NCBI GenBank assembly: GCA_015179125.1
Contig: WHVA01000082.1
Span: forward strand, 230,486-294,485
Direction of reading: 5' to 3'
Source of the DNA: Gautieria morchelliformis
Lineage: Eukaryota; Basidiomycota; Agaricomycetes; Gomphales; Gomphaceae
DNA length: 64,000 nucleotides
Part shown: positions 22,377 to 34,424 of the stretch, in pieces
Position numbering within the stretch: the stretch's first letter is position 1
Layout: each line of letters begins with the position of its first letter
Notes under the pieces: model-generated
What the model saw: only the letters and a program-made list of their open reading frames with translations
The model's database searches: none
Told to the model about the DNA's origin: nothing
Program-made: the position numbers and the translations under genes

Positions 22377-25300
22377 ACATAATGTAGGACTGGTGCCGCG
22401 AAGTACAGTGTACACTGTGTGGCGTGGAAGTTGTACCGGCGAGGGCAGCGATTCTGGTTCGACTCGGAAGCTAATGCATGGACGTCAAGACGATGGACAC
22501 TACACACCCTTCGGAACCAGTGGTGGGGGGGGGGGGCAGTGCGGGCATCACTGAAAGGGACCAAGGGCGCACTTGCACTTGCACTTGCACTTCCGCTTCC
22601 GGCTGCCACTGATGCATGAAAGGGACCATCTACTGTAAACGACATGTATGATCTTCGCAGCTGCGGGCTGATGCAAGGGATAATCGTAATCGTGGATGGA
22701 GGCACAGATGGTTACCGTAGTGCCAGTGCGCACGATGTCGAATAAGGAAGACCGCTTGTGCTTCATACCAGACTGGGTAGGCTGTGCTGGGAAGAGTCGT
22801 ATTTTATATGGAGTGCATCGCCCAGCATCAACAGCGATCCCACCGAAGGGTACTAGTACAGGGCACCCACCATCAGCAGTCTATCCGTCTCCCGGGCAGT
22901 GAAGGGGGATCGAAACTACAAGCCCATTATAGACGCCCAAGTTCAAAGGGACGTGCGGTGCGAGCGCAGTATACTCGAACAATTGGTGTAGATGTAGGTG
23001 TGATACCAATAGCTACACCATTGTTGGCGCGATTATACTCGTTGCGAGTAGCAACCTGGCAGAAGGGAAGGTAGATCCTATTCATGGGGTGGTGATCGCG
23101 AAGGTGTTCTCGTGCAGCGATCAGTATACCGAGTGCGTGGCGATCCGCCACCCGGCGCCCCGGATGGTGTGCGTGGATCATATGCCGCCAAATTGCGATC
23201 GCGCCATCGGCGGCACGCCGGCATGACGTCCGAGACGCGCCCGAGACGCCAGGCACGGCCCTCGGGGCCCGTCCCTGACGCGTACCGCTGCTGTGCCGTG
23301 CCACCACGTGTATCAAGACCCCTCTCTTCTGTGTTCCAGCGCCGATTTGGTGCCTGGATACATACGTCCTATATTTAGCAATTCGTCGTCCAAATGCGTG
23401 GTCCGTGATTTCGAGCTCCCATGGCCTGGCCGTCCGCGACAGTCCAGCAATGACCGTCTTTACACCTCTGCATGATTTGTTAGTATTCTAGCTGCTCGAT
23501 TTTCGTTCGTGCCTCGACTTATTTGGATCTTGGACTTGTGAGTTTTGAGTCCCATGCTGTTCGCCTCCCGTCCTTGCTCATCCATCACTACTATACTAGT
23601 GCTTCTTGATGGTCGTCTGGCTGGCTTTTTGAAATCCCTAGTCTTTTGAGAGATACAATCACGCCCTCTGGATTGTCATATTTCACCTGTTGAAGTAGAC
23701 ACCTGGGGTTGCGCTCCGACTTCAAAAACTTACCCCATGCCATGGTCCACCTGTCTGTGTACCTCCCCGTATGTATTCCATTTGTTGAGCTTGGTGCCTT
23801 TGTGTATGCTCTCTGTGGTCTCAGTGGTAGTCAGGTGGTCTGCATATTTCGCTCACCTTCTGCGGCTTCTCTTATTGACCTGCTGTCCCACGTCAAAGGC
23901 GGGCAATTGCGAAAGAGGTACTGCAACGTTGTTGGTGAACAAATCCATGCTGCGCGGGTCGCAGGATTGTGAGTGATGCTACTGCTTGCGCGGGGACGAG
24001 TCGAGTGGGCTGCGACCGATGACGCATACGGTGCTCAGGGGAAATCATCCCCACCACGACTACCTGGAAACCCTATCCCGATCGATTCCTTCCATCCAAT
24101 CCATACACAGCCGCAGATTATATTTTAGGAAGGTTAGGACGCTGGACGAAACGGAACGGAATCTCAGTGACATATCATGGAGACTTGCCAGTGGCCCAGG
24201 CGTACTGCATGGCATTCAACCCACCAGCGCCATCTCGACGCTTGAACCTGCTGCCGCGTCATGACACTTGTCTAGCGCGTGTTATGTTTTCCTCCAGCTG
24301 CTACCAGCACCACCACACGACTATCTGCCGTGGTGGGGGGGCAGCGGAGGAGGTCCCTAGATTGAAGGTGAAGTAACAGTCAAATAACGTCATACCGTGA
24401 CTACGCCGGGGACCCACCCGCCCACCCACCCACCCCCCGACTGAGCTCAGGATCGCATGACAAAGTCGAGACTTCGTCGTAACGTTTTTACGCTCTGGGC
24501 TAGTGAGTGACAACCGACAACATATATGTTGCCCCAAGTTTACGTTTACGGCCAGGGCGTCAGACGCCCCAAGCCATCAACCTGTGGACATACGAATACG
24601 TGATACGCACCGACACCACGAGGAACTGCAGTGGAGGGGCGGGGTGGGTCCCCTTCGCGTGTGCGTTAGTTGCCATCGTGATCACCAGTCACCGGCTCGC
24701 CCTTCCAGGCACGGTAAGGGGCGTGAATAGCAAGTATTATGTAGTGCGTAGCAGTGCATCGTGCAAGGCAGGCCACAGACCGGAGTAGGCCCAACTTGAA
24801 GGATATATGAGTGTGTAGCACGTACCGACGCGACCCATGCCATTCTGAACATTACGCGTTACGTCTACTCTGGTAAACGACACGTCGTGGAGTCGCTTAA
24901 GTACGGGACGGGATATGCGTCGAATTCAAGTGGAGTGAGTACTAGTTGGCGGCGGGTGTGGTTTTACAGTGACTACGGGATGGGGAGTGGGAGGATGGAC
25001 CGTGACGCGGATGCGGCGCCGGTGTGAAAAGTACGTAACTGCAGTGGATGGGGGCACACCAGTAGATTCGTTCTATCCGTTCGTGTCGTGTACGCGAGCA
25101 CGGATATCGCTGACATTGCATCATGAGCCGCCTTGGACTTCCAGCAGGTGCGTGGCGCGTCGTGTACCAGTGCCGCTATTGTAACGGGGCAGTCAAGAGC
25201 AAGCACTGAAGTCAAGCTCATTCGGAGGGTGTCAACGGCATTCGGTTGTGGAAACTTACCATGAGTTGTCGAATAGTGTGGCACATCTGCATGCGACAAC

Positions 25301-25548
25301 ATTCCGGGAGTTGTGGGAAGACTCCCACGCACACACAATTAATTTCGATAAAGGTGTCTACTCGAGGTAATATTTCTGACAGATACGGGATAATCTATTC
25401 ATACTTATACACCAAGTCTTCCGACTGACTGCGTGGGTCCTAAAACTGCTACGATGGCAGCAAACAGACCACCATCAGCAATCAGGAACCACATCTCCCA
25501 ACCCCGGCCCCCCCGCAGTCATAGAATCGTCAACTCCATCCTTTCGTC
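22377..25548. other. 3.2 kb without a recognisable gene
   Basis: Several open frames of 60-130 codons occur on both strands, for example 22927-23316, but none shows a domain, plausible splice structure or strand consistency. Landmarks are a run of about 13 G near 22506, a CACTTG microsatellite near 22570, a C-rich CCCACC tract near 24420, and a short open stretch GISVTYHGDLPVAQAYCMAF near 24160. I see no mobile-element ends here. Confidence 0.5.
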
Positions 25549-25990
25549 TCACCCAGCATGCGCATACGCCTTCCGCGCATTGATCCTCACAGGGAGGCGT
25601 CCCTTCACTAATATAAACCAGTCTCCCAGGCTGCCTTCCCAATCTTCACGCCGGAATCCCGGCCGCAGTTCGAACTCAAACTTCTGGATCAGAGCGCAGA
25701 CAACCGTGCGGAGTTCCAAGATGGCAAGACCTTTCCCAACGCACTTCGTAGGGCCTGAGGCGGGGTGAGGTTCATGTCAGTCATGTGATGTGCGAAGGGA
25801 CGAACTGACCGTAGCTGAAGGGAAAGTATGCAGAGTGGTTCAGGATAGAGCCAGGCTTGGTCTCGAGCCAATGGTCTGGACGGAAGGATTCCGGTTCAGG
25901 ATAAAAGTACCGCGGATCGCGATATGCGCTGTACGCCGATATCTGAACGGTAGTCCCCTCTGGAATCCATCTGTCTCCGAGTCGTTCCGC
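25549..25990 (-). pseudogene. Cytochrome P450, C-terminal part with haem-binding Cys
   Basis: The minus strand encodes GDRWIPEGTTVQISAYSAYR, then DPRYFYPEPESFRPDHWLE, then FPFSYG. After a 55-nt intron (25755-25809, GT...AG) follow PTKCVGKGLAILELR and the final beta region, with a stop at 25549. FSYGPTKCVGK is the FxxGxxxCxG haem-ligand motif, and ESFRPDHW is the PERF region. P450s are haem monooxygenases that act with a CPR reductase at the ER. The N-terminal two thirds are absent here. A minus-strand fragment ending just before this region lies at 35.1-36.1 kb, so the two may be one split gene. Confidence 0.8.
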
Positions 25991-26819
25991 ATATGGTTAA
26001 AAAGTGTTCGAGGTCTGGAACAGCTCCTCCTCCATATCCATTATGGATTTCTCTACTCTTACATAACTTTAGATAGGACCTCCAAGATAAGCTACATGCA
26101 AACATTAAGTCCGATCGCCTTGTTGGAGTCAACCGAGAAGGGAAAGATGGTGAAACAAAAAAAAAAAAAGACAAGAAATAAGGATGTATATAGAATTGGA
26201 CGATAGGCTGGCGGCAGAAAGAAAGAAAAGCTCAGGGGAGTGTGAACTAGACACGTCCCACAATATTGTGCCGATCCAAGCCACTTGAATTGACCGTTTT
26301 GGATGGGTCGCTCTCCTAGTGTCCCACGGGGGTTTCTGAGCTACCCGACAGTGGTAGTACCGGTATCCCATATCAAGATACTCACGACACTGGCCCAGTT
26401 GAGAGTGAAGCATGCACTTCAACCAGACGAATGAACGGAACTATCTGCTCACTCTAACCCTGATGTATCAAAGATCGGAAAAATTAGAAGGCACTCAAGC
26501 AGACTCAAGGCCGGGATCACTGGCAGCCGTAGATTCAATGACCAAAGTAATTTTACTTGGGTTCCTCAGACACTTCTGTAGCCCTTACGATAGACGCACT
26601 GTAACTTCAATATTGATCCTGAATAGTGGTGAACAGAAAGCTTGAAGTGGTATGTACAAAATAGTAATAGGAGATCTAAGCATGAAGGGGGAACTGGGTA
26701 TTTCGAAACGGTGAAAACCGATAACAGACATACATGTATCAAATGGCTGACAGGACGCATGTGGGCATGCAGGATCATCCGACAGTTGAAGAGAATCCCA
26801 GATTCTCGGTAGAAGAGGC
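25991..26819. other. Intergenic stretch between P450 end and LINE-split frame
   Basis: No clear gene is visible. A minus-strand donor (CAG/GTCAGTG) near 26828 suggests that an intron of the neighbouring frame starts here, but I could not find its next exon. An A-tract of about 12 occurs near 26160; no retroposon body is evident beside it. Confidence 0.4.
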
Positions 26820-27140
26820 ACTGACCTGTAAAAGGTCCGCCATCGCTGTTAACCACTCTGAACCAGCATGAGTGTTGCCCAGACCTAACACAAGGGCCTC
26901 ATGGAATTCACTGGCGCTTCCAAAGAGCCCGGAAAAATCGATCATATTTGTCGAAAACCCGAGATCAACAGGGAATGAAGCGGAAGCATTCCCTGAATCG
27001 AAAGCAGGCAACCCGAGGCCAAGTCCCTCCAAATGCGCATGCGCCTCGACTGGCATTGGGAAAGGCTCGGAAGCAACAGGAGGTAAAGCACCGCTGGCGG
27101 GCTGGGGCGCAGTGTAGGATGCTTGGTGAAAGGCGGGATG
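26820..27140 (-). pseudogene. Low-complexity reading frame cut by the LINE, downstream part
   Basis: The minus strand reads HPAFHQASYTAPQPASGALP, then PVASEPFPMPVEAHAHLEG and on to GSEWLTAMADLLQ, ending at a GT donor near 26828. The Pro/Ala-rich stretch followed by hydrophobic-acidic segments resembles the C-terminal part of fungal transcription regulators, but that is a composition argument only. The LINE inserted at 27140/27141. Removing it joins this frame, without a break, to CLPGVGSS at 34.43 kb and beyond. Confidence 0.45.
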
Positions 27141-27293
27141 GGAGCGCTCTTGAGCCATTACCACATCCACAAAGGAAATTCCCACGCTACCAGACTACCA
27201 AAAAAACTCTACATTACACTATTCCACTGTTTAAACCTAGTAGAAACCCTCCAGACACAGATACAGCCACAGCATCCACAGCCAGCACCAAAA

Positions 27294-29027
27294 ATGGTGG
27301 CCCCAACGACTGCCGCCGCCGGTAGGGGCCGGCTGACCCCAGCAAACGCGGCACAGCGCCCAGACACCCAACGTCGGCTGCGATCCGATTCCCAGAACAC
27401 CCGCAGAAGCGAGACGGAGCACGCAGCGGGTACCATCAGCGCAGTGTCAGCGCAGGACTACCTCCTGTCCAAGAAGCTCATACCAGAGAGGCAGACCATA
27501 ACCTACCACAATCTCGCCACGGCCCTACTCCACCTCGCCGACTCCCAGGTCATGTCGAAAACCCTGGAGGAGGGGATGAAAGCGATCTCCGCTCTGATCA
27601 CGGACCTGACGGATCGCTCGACCGTGGCATCGGTAGTGACCGACGTCAACGAGCGCCTACAGGGGATCTTCGCCCCGGTCGTACAAAAGATAGAGGAGGC
27701 CACGACCAGGATCAGGACATCGACCGATAGCCTAGCTGGAACCGTAGAGGAGCTCAGACAGGAAAGCGATGGCACTGCACAGAGGATAGTGGACGCGGTT
27801 GTAGAGCAGATACCGGCGGGACCGCCCACGAGTGGCGACAGCGTTAAGGGAGGTCAGAAGCAGCCAGTAACGTACGCTGCAGCCGCAGGGTGGAGCTGCG
27901 ATGCAAGAGTGCGCGCACGAGAAGGGGTGAAACAGAGGCAGATTTTGGTCGACGCAGGGGAGCCGGGGGAACAGGTCCTGGCGGAACTGGACAACACAGC
28001 CCTGGCAAAACGGGCCAACGACATACTGGGCGGCATCAGCGGCTCCGCCAACCACACGATCGTCAGCGCGAGGAGGCTGAGTAACGGAGGAATACTCTTC
28101 GAGTTCGAAAGCGAGGGATCGGCACAGTGGATCAACGAGGCACAGCGAAGAGTACACTTCACAAACGCGCTAGCACCGGACGCAAGAATGAAAACGCGAC
28201 TGTTCCCGATCGTACTGCAATTCATCCCGCTCCATTTCGGGCCGGACAGAGGCGAGGAGCTGAGGGCCATAGAAGGCTACAACAAACTTCCGTGCGGTGC
28301 GATCGACAAGGCGAGGTGGCTCAAGCCCTCGCACCGTCGGGCAGCGGGCCAGACCTGCGGCCACGCGTTGGTCACGTTCACCAGCCCGGAGGTGGCCAAT
28401 AAAGTCCTGACCAACGGGCTGATAATCTGTCAGAAATGGGTTTACACAGAGAAGTGCAAGAAGGAACCCACCAGGTGTCTAAAATGCCAGGGGTGGAATC
28501 ATCTGTCGTACACGTGCCCGCAGACCTTCGACACGTGCGGCACCTGCGGGGAAAGACACAAGACATCGGCCTGCACTTAGAGAGGGAAGTTGCACTGCGC
28601 GTCCTGCAGGCTGGACGGCCACGCCAGCTGGGACAGAACATGTCCCACTTTCCTTCGCAAGTGCGAGGAAATCACTGCCAGGCTCCTAGAGAACCAAATG
28701 CCGTACTTGCCCACGGAGGAGCCGTGGACGCACGTGTCACAGCCGCCAAAGCTTACCCTCCCACCATATTGGTCGACACCAGGACTGCCCCTCGCTGATA
28801 AAGACGGATGGCAAACGGCTACCCACCGCAAAGGTAAGTACAAACAATCGACACTCCCTTTCCAACCCACCCAGCGTGGACCACCGGGGGATGGTGTGGC
28901 GCGCTCTCGATCTCCTCGACAGCGGGCCAGCCCCGTCACATCGACCAACAGAACCGCGCTGGGCCCCAACATCAGATGGGGCGACACGAATAGTGATAAC
29001 GGGCTGCCCTCGACGGGCCGAAACTAA
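27294..29027 (+). pseudogene. LINE ORF1 (Gag-like RNA-binding protein), one in-frame stop
   Basis: The frame runs from ATG 27294 to TAA 29025-29027, 578 codons, with a single in-frame TAG at 28578-28580. It has a basic, disordered start, a helical middle and three CCHC-type knuckles (CLKCQGWNHLSYTC, CGTCGERHKTSAC, and CASCRLDGHASWDRTC after the stop). ORF1p binds LINE RNA to form the ribonucleoprotein particle. The TAG sits where a sense codon (GAG would fit) is expected, so it is probably a recent nonsense mutation. The stop codon overlaps the ORF2 start as TAATG. Confidence 0.85.
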
Positions 29028-30979
29028 TGTCTTACACCATAGAGCCTACACCAACGAGATTGAGAATCTACCAACAAAACCTCAAAAAGTCCGACCAAGC
29101 GCACTACGACCTTATCAACTCAGCCCTACACAAAGAATGGGACATCATCTTACTGCAAAAACCCTACATCGACACCCTGGGCAACACGAGAGCGAATCAT
29201 AACTGGCGCGTGATCTACCCTACTTCTCACCTCGCTGATACCTCTACAAAAAGATCAGTGATTTTAGTCAACGCCAGTCTGGACACCAACCTATGGTTGC
29301 AGCTCTCCTTTGAAGGCACCAACGACGTTACCGTGATCCAGCTCCGGCACCCACGAGGCAAAGTCACTGTCTTCAACATATATAACGACTGCGACCACTC
29401 CAACACCCTCCGGGCTCTCGACCGTTTCATCGACAGAGAGCGCCACAACCTCATTCAGCAAGAAACCGACTCTATGCTATGGTGTGGAGATTTCAACAGA
29501 CATCACGCTATGTGGGACGAAGAGCGCAACCACCATCTGTTCACGGCGACGGCGACCAGGGAGGCAGAGGAACTCATCTCATTATTAGCGGACTACAACA
29601 TGGTAATGACACTGCCGAAACGAACGCCTACCCTACAGTCAATGGCTACCAAGAATTGGACGAGGGTAGATAATGTATTCTGTACCGACAACGTGGCCGA
29701 GACGGTTATTACGTGCGACACTAGCCCCAGGCTGCGGGGGCCGGGCACGGACCACGTGCCAGTCCTCACAGTACTAGACCTAGAGGTGACACACAACCCG
29801 CCGGCCCCGTTCCGGAACTACAGAATGGTCGACTGGGTGCTGTTTAGGGAACAACTGGAGGAGCGGCTCGAGGAGGTGCCAGGACCTAAAGAGCTGGACA
29901 TGATAGCTGAGTTCAACGAGGCTGTCGATGCGCTGACGACTGCCATTCAGGAGACGATCAGCAAAGTAGTACCACTCTCCAAACCGGTGCCACACTCACG
30001 TCGATGGTGGAGCAGGGAGCTCACGACACTTAAGAAGGCTAAGAACAAAATCAACAATGAATCATATCGTTACCGTGCAATCGCTGACCATCCCTCCCAT
30101 CAGGAACATCGCAGGGTTAGCGTCGAATACGGCGAAGCGATAAAAAGAGCCAAGGCGCAGCATTGGGCCGACTACTTAGAGGACATCGATAGTCACATGC
30201 TTTGGTCGGCCAACAGGTACCTGTCTAACCCTGCGTCAGATGGCGGCAAGACCAGGATACCGACACTAAGGGGCCCCACCATGGATGGGGAGGAGTGGTC
30301 GGCTGAGACGAACACGGACAAGAGCAGGCTCCTGGCCGGCACCTTCTTCCCACCGAAGCCCCCTGAGACACAGATCCCGCCGCACTGCCGCTATCCGAAA
30401 AGGATCGCACGCAGCTTCCAGCTGCATGAGGACCAGATCAGGAGACAGATAGCCAGGCTCAAGCCCCACAAAGCACCAGGAGATGACGGCATTCCAAACG
30501 TTGTCTTGAAGGAATCGGTGGATCTGATCGCTGAGTATCTCCTCCATATCTTCCGCGCCACTTTCACGTTGCGAACATACAGCGATGACTGGAGGACGTG
30601 GGTCACGATCGTCCTCCGGAAACCAGGCAAGGCCAGCTATGACGTGCCCAAAGCCTACCGACCTATAGCGCTCCTCAACACCATCGGCAAGCTATTGACA
30701 GCAATTGTGTCAGAGGACCTGGTATACATGACAGAGAAACACCAACTTCTGCCTGCAAACCACTTCGGGGGGAGGCCTGGGTGCACCACGACAGACTCCC
30801 TGCACCTGGTAGTCAACAGAATCAAAGGGGCCTGGCGACGGAAGAAGGTGGCGGTAATGCTGTTCCTGGATATCGAGGGCGCCTTTCCAAACGCGGTCAC
30901 GGACCGGCTCCTGCATAATATGCGTAAGCGGCGGGTCCTGGAAGAGTATGTCTTGTTTGTGGAAAGGATGCTGGCAAAC

Positions 30980-31671
30980 TGTTACGACCGTTCATTTCCG
31001 ACTTCCGACCCTCAGTTCCGCCACTCCTTCTGCCCCTCCGATACTTCCGTCACACGTTCCGCCCCTCCGACATTTCCGACATTCCGCCCCTTGTACATTT
31101 CCCTTGTTCTTTCGACTCTATTACTCGGACCCACCGGACCCACCTCGCCATCCATCAAAACCATATATCCGGTCACCCTTGTAGTTCGTTGTCAGATATC
31201 TTTTCCCGACCCCTTGTTCTTTGCCATTGTTCTACCTTACCCTGAACCCCCCTTGTAGTCCCATTGTTCCCAATTAGTTAGTTCCCACACATTGTACTCG
31301 ACTTCCGCCTCCTCCCGAATCTGCTTAGTACAAATCATTACTTGTTGTTCTGCGCTTTGTATAAAACCCCCTCATGTATGTCTGTTATTCTGCAATCAGA
31401 TAATCACCTTCGATACTTGATTTCCTTCGCTCCATCTCCTGTTCTTAGCACAGCGAGTCTAGCAAGATCTCAATCTCTCTCTCAGCTTTCCGTCTTCCGC
31501 TTTCCGCCTCAGTTCCGACACAAGTTCCGACCAAACCTCTGGTCCAGTACTTTCCGACTTCCGGCTCATTTCCGAAATACCTAGGACGATAGTTCATTGG
31601 GGGCGCAACCTATAAGTTGAAGCCGCTGTCCTTTCCAGTTCCGACTTAGTGGAAATCTCGATACGTAACAC
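30980..31671 (+). mobile_element. Solo LTR of the chromovirus family inside LINE ORF2
   Basis: The 692-bp segment starts TGTTACGACCGTTCATTTCC and ends CGATACGTAACA, the reverse complement of the LTRs at 10606 and 56066. A perfect TSD, CAAAC, flanks it (30975-30979, 31672-31676). Removing it and one TSD copy restores the RT frame (…RMLAN/RRTKLRFDDY…). The insertion therefore post-dates the LINE. Confidence 0.9.
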
Positions 31672-31850
31672 AAACAGGCGCACGAAGCTACGGTTCGATG
31701 ACTATACATCCGACTGGGTGGAGATAGACAATGGCATAGGACAGGGGGACCCGTTATCCATGATCCTCTACCTTTACTACAATGCTGACTTGCTAGACAT
31801 CCCAGACAGGAAAGGACAGGCCGCGATCGCCTTCGTGGACGACACAAACC

Positions 31851-32245
31851 TGTCGCTGATAGACCTAACCGTGATACCTTCTGACCTAGCAGCATAAGTG
31901 ACTGGTAGGCAAGATGGCACTTGGCTGGAGACAAGGTCACTCCTGATCTTTAAATGGCATGGAACACCTTATCAAGATGAGATAAGTGCTCTTTGAAAGT
32001 TTTAGAGTAGATGACAATGTCGTTGATGTACACCAATGCAAAAATCCATAGAAATGGGGCAAGGACACCTTGCATAACTCTCTGGAAAACTGCTGGTCCA
32101 TTTCTGTACCCAAAGGGCAGACGTCTGAAATGGTATAGGCCTCTGTGCGTCCTAAAAGCAGTTTTCTCCTTTGTGTTGTCAGCCATTTGTAGTTGCGTAA
32201 AGCCTGCCAAGGCATCCAGGGTTGAGAGCCAGCGGGATCCGGTGA
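31851..32245 (-). mobile_element. Internal fragment of a Ty3/gypsy reverse transcriptase
   Basis: The minus strand encodes LAGFTQLQMADNTKEKTAFR, then GLYHFRRLPFGYRNGPAVFQ, the catalytic motif YIND in place of YIDD, and after a frameshift LTLSPAKCHLAYQSLMLLG. It has no LTR or other terminal feature and replaces a short piece of LINE ORF2 just behind AFVDD. The sequence differs from the chromovirus at 60-61 kb, so it comes from another gypsy lineage. Fragment capture by template switching or repair is likely. Confidence 0.8.
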
Positions 32246-33884
32246 GATGCCGAAGGAGACACCTACGAGGAAGCCTACGACAGCCTCAGGGAGATGCTAT
32301 TGAAGCCGGGTGGCGCGAAGGAATGGACGATCACCCACAACTCCAGGTTTGAAAAGACGAAGTTCGCGGTGGTGTGCTTCTCGAGGAGGAGGGTGCCGGA
32401 CCCAGCACGCGCAGGCAAGACAAGGCCGATGACAAGACCCAACTTCCTCTACGACGACGCAGACATCGAGCCGGCCAAGGCCCACAAGTTCCTAGGCGTG
32501 TTCCCGGACGAGGAGCTGCGATGGAACATACAAGCGGAGAAAGCCGTGGCAAAAGGTGCTAAGTGGACATTGCTCTTTCGCAGATTGTCTAAACCATCGA
32601 CAGGCGTGTGTGCTGGCCTCATGAGACAGTTGTACCGAGCTGTAGCCATCCCCAAGTTCACGTACGCAGCGGATGTCTGGTTCGCCCCGGTGAGGAGGCA
32701 GGAGGGGGGAAAAAGGGCTAAAGGGTCGGTAGGAGTGGTGAAAAAACTAACCTCAGTACAGAGGATGGCAACCGTGGCTATTACAGGCGCGATGAGGACG
32801 ACAGCAACGGACGTCTTGGAGGCCCACGCCGACATCATGCCCATCGAACTATTAATGCGAGAAGTATGCCACCGGGCTGCCCTCCGACTCACCACCCTAC
32901 CGAAGACCCACCCGCTGCACCGACCAACACGATCATGTGCTAGATTTCTGGTGAAAAGGCACTACACAGATGGCTCCGGCCTGGAGCAGGGAGCGGGGGC
33001 CGCAGCGGTCTTGTACAAGGGAGGGCGGAAGATAAAAGCGGTGAGGTATCACCTGGGATCACTGGCTGACCACACCACATACGAGGCAGAGGCAATAGGC
33101 GTAGTACTAGCCCTCGAGCTCTTGTCAAGGGAGAAAGGGATCAAGGAGGCGACGATACTGCTGGACAGCCAGGCCATCATACAGTCCATCGGCCGCGTAC
33201 GGTCCAGGCCAGCTCAGCACATCCTAGAACGCGCCAACAACATGGCCAACGCGGAGGCGTAGTGTCAAGCTCAAGATCACATGGATCTCCGGACACGATG
33301 ATGTGGAAGGGAACGAGGCAGCGGACACAGAGGCGAGGAAAGCAGCTAAAGGGGATAGCAGTCCACAGAGTGAGCTCCCACCCTTCCTATCACCGGAGCT
33401 ACTACCGCGCAGCGTGGCTGCTGCACGTCAGTGCTTTCGAACAGAACAAAGACAGGACTGGCGGAGACAATGGATGGTCTCACCCCGTTTCGCCAAGCTG
33501 GAGAAGATAGATGAGAGCCTCCCCTCCAAGAGCTACCACAAGATGACGGCTGACCTCACTCGGGCTCAAACCAGTCTGATCACACAACTGCGGACGGGCC
33601 ACGCCCCCCTCAACAGCCATCTCCACAGAATCAAGAAGGCCACGTCGCCCCTATGCCCAGCATGCTCATCGGCTGACGAAACGGTGCACCACTTCCTATT
33701 CGAATGCCGCGCCCACGAGCACGCTAGACACAAGCTTCGTCGAAAGCTGGGAAGCAGGTCCAAGTCGGCGAAGACGCTTCTAGGGAGCACCAAGGGGATG
33801 ACAGCGTTATTATTCTATGTGGCAGAGACAAAGCGATTGGAGGGCACTTTCGGTGATGTCACTCCCCGTTTACCTACCAGATGA

Positions 33885-34424
33885 CGAGATCACATCCGCA
33901 AAGACAGGACCAAAGAACAAGATTATGATTACGACTATGACCAGAAAGGACAGCGATACAAACGCTATGCGCACCGATACCTCTACCTATCACCCCACAT
34001 AGCTCGAGCAACGACATGATAAGACTCGACACAGCAGGGAATGCGGGATCGGGCTCGGAACCACACGGCCGGGCGCACTCCGGACCCTCTCTCTTTTATT
34101 CTTTATGGCTGCGGCGCTCCCACATGTCGTGCAGGCCCGCTCCGGCGGCCGAGCACTTAGCATGACAGACCAACCACACGAGATGTAACAACCAAGCGGA
34201 GAGCGGGAGTACCTTATCTCACAACAGAGGGGGGCGGTAAACGACCCCAAGGGGGTCGGGCCGGCGGGGGAGAGGATCCGTCGTCGGTGCCACCGCCCAC
34301 TCGAGAACGCAGCGGACGGGAGCCTCAGGGAGCGAGGAGGAAGGCCCGTCCTTTCTAGGTACAATGTGTGCAGCGACCACCATAGGTACTCCTGCGGTCG
34401 AATAAAATGAAAAAAAAAAAAAAA
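33885..34424 (+). other. LINE 3' untranslated region and poly(A)
   Basis: About 0.5 kb of GC-rich sequence follows ORF2. It ends with AATAAAATG and an A-run, and the TSD follows directly. The AATAAA word about 10 nt before the A-run may be the polyadenylation signal. Confidence 0.6.

Larger units (their letters stand above)
29027..33884 (+). pseudogene. LINE ORF2 (endonuclease, reverse transcriptase, RNase H), interrupted
   Basis: The N-terminal exonuclease-endonuclease domain has LRIYQQNLKK, ILLQKPY, WCGDFNRHH and GTDHVPVL. The key Glu usually found in LLQEPY is Lys here, which would impair nicking. The RT shows YRPIALLNTIGKL, LFLDIEGAFPN, then GIGQGDPLS and AFVDD after the LTR at 30980-31671 is removed. 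The frame is broken again by a gypsy fragment (31851-32245) and resumes as DAEGDTYEEAYDSLREML. RNase H follows (YTDGSGLEQGAG, LLDSQAII), with a frameshift near 33262 before WISGHDDVEGNEAADTEA, and a Cys-rich tail (CPACSSADETVHHFLFEC) to 33884. Target-primed reverse transcription is the family mechanism. Confidence 0.85.
27141..34424 (+). mobile_element. Full-length Tad1-like LINE with poly(A) and TSD
   Basis: The 7.28-kb element starts GGAGCGCTCTTGAGCC and ends in a run of about 14 A at 34411-34424. Both sides carry GGCGGGATG (27132-27140, 34425-34433), a target-site duplication of at least 9 bp. It encodes ORF1 with CCHC knuckles, then ORF2 with AP-type endonuclease, reverse transcriptase and RNase H in the Tad1-like order. 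It carries a chromovirus solo LTR and a fragment of a gypsy polymerase. It disrupts a minus-strand reading frame. Confidence 0.9.

Noticed and set aside
22927-23316. 130-codon minus-strand ORF
   Set aside because: GC-rich low-complexity composition, an overlapping open frame on the other strand, no domain and no splice context.
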